Below, piece by piece: positions 1 to 4,046 of a stretch of 7,159 bases of DNA. Numbering within the stretch: the stretch's first letter is position 1; each line of letters begins with the position of its first letter. The DNA is from Desulfobacteraceae bacterium (GTDB lineage: Bacteria; Desulfobacterota; Desulfobacteria; Desulfobacterales; UBA11574): contig PKTV01000259.1 of assembly GCA_002868985.1 (NCBI GenBank), forward strand, positions 1-7,159, read 5' to 3'. Both the position numbers and the translations under genes were made by a program. The notes under the pieces were generated by a model. It was not told the origin of the DNA. It ran no database searches and was given only the letters and a program-made list of their open reading frames with translations.

Positions 1-1
1 C

Positions 2-484
2 TATGTAGCGATCTTTCTCATCCTGGGTGTATATGGCTATATGAACATTGAACAGAGTAAGATATGGAGAAATAGTGGAACATTATGGTCCCACGAATTG
101 AAATACCACCCTGATAATCTTTCGGCTCTGTATAATAGAGGCGCCTATTATAGAGGTGAAGAGCGATACAGAGAAGCTTTGCATGATATAAATAAATACG
201 TGGCGTTACACCCGGTTGACCCCCATGCGCTTGTTGAGAGAAGTATTTTATATGCGAAGGTACACATGTATGAAAATGCGTTACTGGACCTTAAAAACGC
301 CGAAAAAATAGACCCCACACACTCAGAAATTTATAAAAACAGGTCTGTCATCTATGCCAGGATTGGCAACTATGATCAATCTCATTGGGAACTTAAAAAA
401 TATCTCAGCTTTGAACCTGATGATTCAGAAATGTGGTCAATATTAGCAACACTCAAGAGGTTAAAAATAAATAATCCAGAGTGA
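2..484 (+). CDS. C-terminal part of a membrane-anchored TPR protein (5' end cut by the window)
   Basis: The reading frame is open from the left edge, so the gene starts outside the window; the ATG at 41 is probably internal. The first visible residues (YVAIFLILGVYGYM) are a hydrophobic membrane segment. It is followed by IWRNSGTLWSHELKYHPDN, the type of junction seen in large bacterial polytopic proteins with C-terminal TPRs (PMT/TMTC-like family, 'W+ds.tLW...al...P.n'). After it come about three to four TPR units: helix pairs with the W/L-G-Y-A-P pattern around ALYNRGAYYRGEERYREAL, ALVERSILYAKVHMYENAL and IYKNRSVIYARIGNYDQSH, each ending in P-x-D/N/H. The TPR part should lie outside the cytoplasm and act in protein-protein contacts. 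The catalytic part, if any, is not visible, so a glycosyltransferase role is only a family-level guess. Confidence 0.8.
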   Translation, partial: YVAIFLILGVYGYMNIEQSKIWRNSGTLWSHELKYHPDNLSALYNRGAYYRGEERYREALHDINKYVALHPVDPHALVERSILYAKVHMYENALLDLKNAEKIDPTHSEIYKNRSVIYARIGNYDQSHWELKKYLSFEPDDSEMWSILATLKRLKINNPE

Positions 485-494
485 CTTGCGATAT

Positions 495-704
495 CTGCTG
501 ATATGTCTGACAGTGTCAAGCAGAAAAGACCTATCCATTGCCCCTTGTTTTTTCGGGGGTTTTTTATTCCACATGCAGGGCATCAGCGATTGATGGTTTC
601 TGCTATCAATCAACAGTCGTGAATTATTCCTAAAATATCAAGATGTACAGTGGATATATTGACTCAGATTTTGTAATACAAAACTGTAGATTGTGGCAAG
701 ACAT
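495..704 (+). repeat. Intergenic repeat, copy A
   Basis: This is one of three same-orientation copies of a lineage-type intergenic repeat (others at 3498-3654 and 6865-7104). It shares with the third copy a 5' block (CTGCTGATATGTCT, CAGTGTCAAG, AGAAAAGACCTATCC), a CCCC...CGGGGGTTTTT terminator and ATGCAGGGCAT. It shares with both copies a 3' block: CGTGAAT, AGATGTACAG, and TAGATTGTGGCAAG. A hairpin GATTGAT/ATCAATC (588-594 with 605-611) lies in the middle. The first block can fold with CTGCT (495-499) paired to AGCAG (519-523) around TGACA-G-TGTCA. No reading frame is conserved between copies, so this is RNA or DNA structure rather than a gene. Confidence 0.75.
541..565 (+). terminator. Rho-independent terminator after the TPR gene
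   Basis: CCCC (541-544) can pair with GGGG (555-559) across a T-rich loop, followed by six T (560-565). The stem is only 4-5 bp, but the same arrangement is kept in repeat copy C, which supports it being a real terminator. It lies 57 nt after the TPR stop codon. Confidence 0.6.
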
Positions 705-746
705 CTACACTTCGCTTAAAACCTCCCTCCTAAAACATTGTGGCAC

Positions 747-776
747 TTGATTTTTATAAATTTTTATTGTTATAAT
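747..776 (+). promoter_or_regulatory. Sigma-70-like promoter for the glycine-zipper/HdeA-like unit
   Basis: A -35-like TTGATT (747-752) is separated by 18 nt from a perfect -10 TATAAT (771-776), placing the start of transcription near 783. This gives a 5' leader of about 250 nt that contains the hairpin at 855-906 and the aptamer at 912-982. Confidence 0.6.
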
Positions 777-854
777 CGCAACATAACATCTGATACATAG
801 AAATCTCACAAGGAAACTATTCCAATGAATGAGGTTTATCTGAAAATGCCTTTG

Positions 855-906
855 TAAAACCTCCTGAGGGAATAAGTATTCCAGTGGAGGTTTTATGCTT
901 TTTCTT
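855..906 (+). terminator. Strong leader hairpin with T-rich tail (attenuator-like)
   Basis: TAAAACCTCC (855-864) pairs perfectly with GGAGGTTTTA (886-895). An inner stem GGAAT (869-873)/ATTCC (878-882) closes a four-base loop. The tail TGCTTTTTCTT follows directly, so the structure reads as an intrinsic terminator placed in the leader, before the aptamer. It may alternatively be a plain structural element, because the T run begins 3 nt after the stem and is followed by a C. Its arms have alternative partners upstream and downstream (see findings), so attenuation is plausible but unproven. Confidence 0.55.
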
Positions 907-911
907 AAGAA

Positions 912-992
912 AAAGCCAAACCTGTTGCAAAACAGGGACGAAAAACCTCAGGTCTCATGAAGATACCTGGGTTGCCGGTTACATCGTAACCG
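912..992 (+). ncRNA. c-di-GMP-I (GEMM-I)-like riboswitch aptamer and adjacent switching hairpin
   Basis: The order of elements fits the GEMM-I class. AAAGCCAAACC (912-922) leads into hairpin CCTGTT-GCAA-AACAGG (921-936) with a GNRA tetraloop. Then come GGGACGAAAAACCTC (935-949), a second hairpin CAGGT/ACCTG (949-953 with 965-969) carrying a TCT...AGAT receptor-like internal element, and the 3' signature GGGTTGCCGG (969-978). A short closing helix AGCC/GGTT (914-917 with 977-980) is possible. Directly overlapping its 3' strand is a perfect hairpin CGGTTAC-ATC-GTAACCG (976-992), which cannot form together with that helix. Against the family pattern GGGACGCAAAGCC, the usual C after GACG and the G before CC are both A here. 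Ligand binding may therefore be weaker or altered; the G expected to contact the ligand (915) seems kept, which favours c-di-GMP over cGAMP. Confidence 0.7.
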
Positions 993-1034
993 TATTTGAC
1001 TCTATACTGAATTGAGAATAAAAAAAGGAGGGCA

Positions 1035-1367
1035 ATGGTGAAAAAAAAATTGATTTGGTCATTGATGTTATTCAGTTTTACGCTGTTCGTTTTCGCTACT
1101 GTGGAGATTGTGCCTGCGCAGTCCCCGGCAGACTGCGACGCGTATGCACGGAATGAGGCTAATCGTTCTGGCAGCGTTGTGGGTGGTGCTGCTGTTGGCG
1201 CTGTAGGCGGTGCTGCATTTGGCGCCATTGTTGGTGACAACAGAAAAGCAGCAAGGCGGGGCGCAGCATTAGGTGCAGTTGTAGGAGGAGGTTCGCAAGC
1301 ACATTCGAAAAGCCAGATACAGCAACGTGCTTACGATGACTGTATGTCGGGAAGAGTTAAGTTTTAA
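1035..1367 (+). CDS. Small secreted glycine-zipper protein
   Basis: A 110-residue protein with a Sec signal peptide (KKK, then a hydrophobic stretch to about residue 26; likely cleavage near VPA-QSPA). The mature part starts with a CDAYARNEANR segment and continues with a glycine zipper at about residues 46-66 (GSVVGGAAVGAVGGAAFGAIVG), a basic DNRKAARRG turn and a second zipper GAALGAVVGGG. It ends in QQRAYDDCMSGR. This order (C...A, zipper, Y-D-x-CM-x-GR) matches YMGG-like glycine-zipper envelope proteins, whose exact role is mostly unknown; zippers pack helices in membranes. The two cysteines may form a disulfide. The ribosome binding site AAGGAGGG (1025-1032) is only about 3 nt from ATG 1035, so GTG 1038 (MKKKLIW) with 5-7 nt spacing may be the true start. 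First gene of a unit with the HdeA-like gene 32 nt downstream, under the riboswitch-like leader. Confidence 0.85.
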   Translation: MVKKKLIWSLMLFSFTLFVFATVEIVPAQSPADCDAYARNEANRSGSVVGGAAVGAVGGAAFGAIVGDNRKAARRGAALGAVVGGGSQAHSKSQIQQRAYDDCMSGRVKF

Positions 1368-1399
1368 TCACAATTACACGTCAAAATAAGGAGAAAAAC

Positions 1400-1714
1400 A
1401 TGTTTAAATTACAGCGGATCATATTTTCTATCGTTGCAGTGGCTTTGATTATGGGTTCAACAGGTGTTGTTTTCGCAGACACCGATGTTTCTAAAGACCT
1501 CACCAGTTCTGCCTGTAAAGACCTTGTGCGTTTTTCCGGAGAGGACCGCGTTATTGCACTTGCATTCGCTCATGGATACTGGCTGGGGAAGAAGGGAACG
1601 ACCATATACAATCCAGCCAAACTAGGTGAAGCGTCTGATGAATTAATTGAGACCTGCTTGGACAACCCGAATGCAAAAGCACTCAAGACATTGGGTGACA
1701 TTCTCAAGAAATAA
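1400..1714 (+). CDS. HdeA/HdeB-like small periplasmic protein
   Basis: A 104-residue protein with a clear signal peptide (cleavage after VFA, residue 26). The mature part of about 78 residues has the HdeA/HdeB layout. A first cysteine sits in SSACKDLVRF (C39), followed by an acidic turn, a helix ending in ALAFAHGYWLGKKG, a loop, and a second cysteine in DELIETCLDNPNAKAL (C86). In HdeA/HdeB the two cysteines form the disulfide that holds the fold. Those family members are acid-activated periplasmic chaperones in enterics; relatives elsewhere often have no proven acid role, so chaperone function is an inference. AAGGAG (1388-1393) lies 6 nt before ATG. It is likely co-transcribed with the glycine-zipper gene and so falls under the same c-di-GMP-type leader. 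No convincing terminator follows the stop. Confidence 0.75.
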   Translation: MFKLQRIIFSIVAVALIMGSTGVVFADTDVSKDLTSSACKDLVRFSGEDRVIALAFAHGYWLGKKGTTIYNPAKLGEASDELIETCLDNPNAKALKTLGDILKK

Positions 1715-1803
1715 AAATTAATCAATTCAATGTTTCATCTATGGTGGAAAATACGCTTTTTAGACCATTTAAATGAACAGCTTGACCTAATAAGGACAAG
1801 AAG

Positions 1804-1838
1804 GAAACCTTGACAGACAAAATGTTTTGGAAGGTTTC
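1804..1838 (+). repeat. Perfect inverted repeat, first hairpin upstream of the MltF-like gene
   Basis: GAAACCTT (1804-1811) and AAGGTTTC (1831-1838) are exact complements, and the loop can form an inner CAAA/TTTG stem. No T run follows, so it is not a canonical terminator. It could stabilise the 3' end of the upstream mRNA or act in the leader of the next gene. Confidence 0.5.
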
Positions 1839-1871
1839 AAGCTATTGAAAAGAAATGGTTCCAAAGAACCC

Positions 1872-1899
1872 CCTTGGCGATAGTCTCTGATCGCCAAGG
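1872..1899 (+). repeat. Perfect 10-bp inverted repeat, second hairpin just before the MltF-like gene
   Basis: CCTTGGCGAT (1872-1881) and ATCGCCAAGG (1890-1899) are exact complements with an 8-nt loop. It ends 23 nt before the start codon and has no T tract on either side. It could be an mRNA leader stem-loop or an operator. The rest of 1715-1922 shows no gene and no clear promoter. Confidence 0.55.
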
Positions 1900-1922
1900 A
1901 ACAGACCTCTCGGTGAAAGCAA

Positions 1923-3482
1923 ATGTATGATCGGAGATGGACCAAGGAATCAGAAAATATCTGTAATGTCTTTGTCGACAAATATGGGTGCCTTACGAAA
2001 ACAAGAGACACCCTCTGGTTCGCCCGGCTGTTTATTATAGCCCTTTTCCCCCTCGTAGTTACTATGCTCGCAGGATTTCCAGTTCGTTTTGCCGCAGCTG
2101 AAGAATCAGCACCACCAAAGTACACAATCCGAGAAGCGAACAGGGTTGATTTTGACGAGATGGTCAAGCACCGGGAAATCCGGGTTCTTGTTGCAAACAG
2201 CAAAACCTTTTATTGCATCGATCGTGGGAAACAAATGGGTATAACACACGACTGGATGAAGGCTTTTGAGGAATTTGTGAACAAAAAGACACAGGCAAAA
2301 ACGTTAAAAACACATATAGTTTTCATCCCTGTAGCCAGAGATAAACTGATCCCTGGCCTATTAAAGGGTTATGGCGATATTGCTGCCTCCAACCTGACTA
2401 TAACCCCTGAACGCCTGAAAAGTGTTGACTTCTCAGAACCTTTGTTATCCGGGGTCAAGGAAGTCCTGATTACCGGTCCCGCAAGTCTTCCAATTAACAA
2501 CTTAGATGATCTTGCAGGCAAAGAGGTTTTTGTGCGCAAATCCAGCAGCTATTATGAAAGCCTGCTCGATTTGAACAAGAGCTTTAAAAAAACCGGGAAA
2601 GAAGCGGTAGAGTTGACCCTGGCCGACGAGAATCTTGAGGATGAGGACCTTTTAGAAATGCTCAATGCCGGCCTTATTCCAATGATTATCGTTGACAATC
2701 ATAAGGCTCAGTTTTGGCAGAAAATTTTCCCCAGCATTAAAATACATGCCGATATTGCCCTAAGAACCGGAGGAGAGATTGCCTGGGCTTTTCGTAAAAA
2801 CAGTCCGAAGTTGAAAACTGTTATCAATGAATTTGTAAAGGCAAATAGGAAAGGCACCCTCACCGGCAACCTGCTCTTCACGAAATACCTACAAAACATA
2901 AACTATGTTAAGAATGCGGTTTCAGAGAAAGAGCTTAAAAAATTCAATGATACTGTAGAGATTTTTGAAAGGTATGCCGGGGAGTATAATTTTGATTATC
3001 TAATGATTACAGCTCAGGCTTATCAGGAATCAATGCTTGATAACTCAATGAAGAGTAAAGCAGGTGCGGTAGGGATCATGCAGGTGCTGCCGTCAACAGC
3101 AGCCGATCCTAATGTCAATGTATCCAATATAGAAAAACTGGAAAATAATATCCACGCTGGCATCAAATATCTAAGGTTTATCTTTGACCAGTATTATAAG
3201 GATGAACCGATGAGCGAAGCCAATAAATTGCTCTTTTCCTTTGCCGCCTATAATGCCGGGCCTGGCAATGCAATTAAAATACGTCAAAAAACTGCTGAGA
3301 TGGGACTCGATCCCAATGTCTGGTTCTACAATGCCGAGATTGCAGCTGCCAAGATAATTGGGCGTGAGACTGTGCAGTATGTCAGCAACATCTATAAGTA
3401 CTACGTAGCCTACGCCCTGATTCGTGAAAGAGAGGATCAGAAAAAAAAGAGGGCGGGGAAACCGCGTCAGGAAAAACCCTAA
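1923..3482 (+). CDS. MltF-like membrane-bound lytic transglycosylase (solute-binding domain + SLT domain)
   Basis: This 519-residue protein (E. coli MltF is about the same length) should cleave the MurNAc-GlcNAc bond of peptidoglycan, forming 1,6-anhydro ends, in the periplasm. Residues 1-30 are a polar extension. Residues 31-58 are a hydrophobic signal or anchor segment ending in FAAAEE. Residues 85-325 form a family-3 solute-binding domain (IRVLVANSKTFYCIDRGKQMGITHDWMKAFEEF; later DIAASNLTITPERLKSVDFSEPL). Residues 345-500 form the SLT domain with catalytic Glu369 in AQAYQES, then GAVGIMQVLP (381-390), AAYNAGPG (441-448) and ETVQYVSNIYKYY. All catalytic motifs are intact. The tail is short and basic. 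The ATG at 1923 is the only in-frame ATG before the hydrophobic segment; its ribosome site (GGTGA, 1912-1916) is weak and the 30-residue n-region is long for a signal peptide. No lipobox cysteine is visible, unlike many Mlt proteins. Confidence 0.9.
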   Translation: MYDRRWTKESENICNVFVDKYGCLTKTRDTLWFARLFIIALFPLVVTMLAGFPVRFAAAEESAPPKYTIREANRVDFDEMVKHREIRVLVANSKTFYCIDRGKQMGITHDWMKAFEEFVNKKTQAKTLKTHIVFIPVARDKLIPGLLKGYGDIAASNLTITPERLKSVDFSEPLLSGVKEVLITGPASLPINNLDDLAGKEVFVRKSSSYYESLLDLNKSFKKTGKEAVELTLADENLEDEDLLEMLNAGLIPMIIVDNHKAQFWQKIFPSIKIHADIALRTGGEIAWAFRKNSPKLKTVINEFVKANRKGTLTGNLLFTKYLQNINYVKNAVSEKELKKFNDTVEIFERYAGEYNFDYLMITAQAYQESMLDNSMKSKAGAVGIMQVLPSTAADPNVNVSNIEKLENNIHAGIKYLRFIFDQYYKDEPMSEANKLLFSFAAYNAGPGNAIKIRQKTAEMGLDPNVWFYNAEIAAAKIIGRETVQYVSNIYKYYVAYALIREREDQKKKRAGKPRQEKP

Positions 3483-3497
3483 CAAGTCTTTGTCGTA

Positions 3498-3654
3498 ATG
3501 CCTTGCAGGATAAAAAAGCTATAAGTTGACGGTAGATGAAAACTTGCGATGGCTGCTTTAAATCAAAACTCGTGAATACTTTCTTAAAGTGTGAAGATGT
3601 ACAGAGGATATATTGAGTCAAATTTTGAATGACGAAACTTTAGATTGTGGCAAG
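3498..3654 (+). repeat. Intergenic repeat, copy B (5' half diverged or lost)
   Basis: The conserved 3' block is clear: ACTCGTGAAT (3568-3577), TGTGAAGATGTACAG (3590-3604), GGATATATTGA, and TTTAGATTGTGGCAAG (3639-3654). Upstream only weak matches remain (CTTGCAGGATAAAA, GGCTGCTTTAAAT), and the terminator block of copies A and C is missing. It begins 16 nt after the MltF-like stop. Confidence 0.65.
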
Positions 3655-3709
3655 TAATTTGAAGTTTCAAGATTCAATGAGAACTAATTCTCGCCCTATT
3701 CCATCCGTG

Positions 3710-3744
3710 AATTTATTGGTAATTAAATTTCACGCCAATAAATT
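3710..3744 (+). repeat. Perfect 10-bp inverted repeat in the intergenic region
   Basis: AATTTATTGG (3710-3719) and CCAATAAATT (3735-3744) are exact complements with a 15-nt loop. It is AT-rich and has no T tract. Role unknown. Confidence 0.4.
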
Positions 3745-3780
3745 TTAAAATAAATTCCCTATCAAGTTTTAGATTCTCTA

Positions 3781-3827
3781 ATGTAAAAAGGGTTTACATC
3801 AGGATTAAAATTTATTAGTCCTTTTTT
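3781..3827 (+). terminator. Tandem hairpins ending in a Rho-independent terminator
   Basis: A first hairpin ATGTAAA/TTTACAT (3781-3787 with 3793-3799) is followed by AGGATTAA/TTAGTCCT (3801-3808 with 3815-3822; one G-U pair), whose last T begins a run of six T (3822-3827). It lies about 320 nt beyond the MltF-like stop. It therefore ends either a long 3' UTR or an independent small transcript from the repeat-B region. Confidence 0.65.
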
Positions 3828-3842
3828 GCAATTCCTTCCAAT

Positions 3843-3863
3843 TTATTCTTTGTCCGAGAATAA
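3843..3863 (+). promoter_or_regulatory. Dyad, candidate enhancer site for a sigma-54 activator
   Basis: TTATTCT (3843-3849) and AGAATAA (3857-3863) form an exact inverted repeat with a 7-nt spacer, TTGTCCG. Its centre lies about 100 nt upstream of the predicted start at 3954, the usual distance for bacterial enhancer-binding proteins. The activator cannot be named. Confidence 0.45.
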
Positions 3864-3927
3864 GAATTTTAATGTGAATAGATAGTTAAACATCAATTCC
3901 TTTGAGTAAAATAGAATAATATTACTG

Positions 3928-3943
3928 TGGCATGATAATTGCT
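3928..3943 (+). promoter_or_regulatory. Sigma-54 (-24/-12) promoter of the VWA/OmpA gene
   Basis: TGGCATGATAATTGCT matches the consensus TGGCACG-N4-TTGCW at all positions except one (T for C at the sixth), with the GG-to-GC spacing exact. Transcription should start near 3954, leaving a 93-nt leader before ATG 4047. It overlaps the TTG at 3939, so that upstream in-frame start would lie outside the transcript. Confidence 0.85.
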
Positions 3944-4046
3944 TTTTTCCCACGAAAACAAATTTCATAGGGACTCAGATTTAATTCATAACAACCTTTC
4001 TGTAAAAGACTTGAGTTGCAGCGGATCAACCAACAAGGAGAAAAGA

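Noticed and set aside
503..622. Plus-strand short frame inside repeat copy A (starts MSDSVKQKRP)
   Set aside because: The matching frame in copy C hits a stop after six codons, so the repeat is not conserved as coding sequence.
495..704. Integron attC site or CRISPR array as explanation for the repeats
   Set aside because: No attC core sites (GTTRRRY/RYYYAAC), no integrase, copies are kilobases apart and not short direct repeats with regular spacers.
739..757. TTGTGGCAC as a sigma-54 -24 element
   Set aside because: The required GC at -12 reads TT; the overlapping TTGATT-N18-TATAAT is a better promoter.
905..1240. Minus-strand open frame of 111 codons over the glycine-zipper gene
   Set aside because: Its Ala/Pro/Thr-rich N-terminal composition is the mirror of Gly/Ala codons in the real gene, and it runs through the riboswitch-like leader.
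3939..4046. In-frame TTG start 36 codons upstream of the VWA/OmpA gene
   Set aside because: It lies inside the sigma-54 promoter, has no ribosome site, and the added residues would precede a proper signal peptide; ATG 4047 has AAGGAG at ideal spacing.
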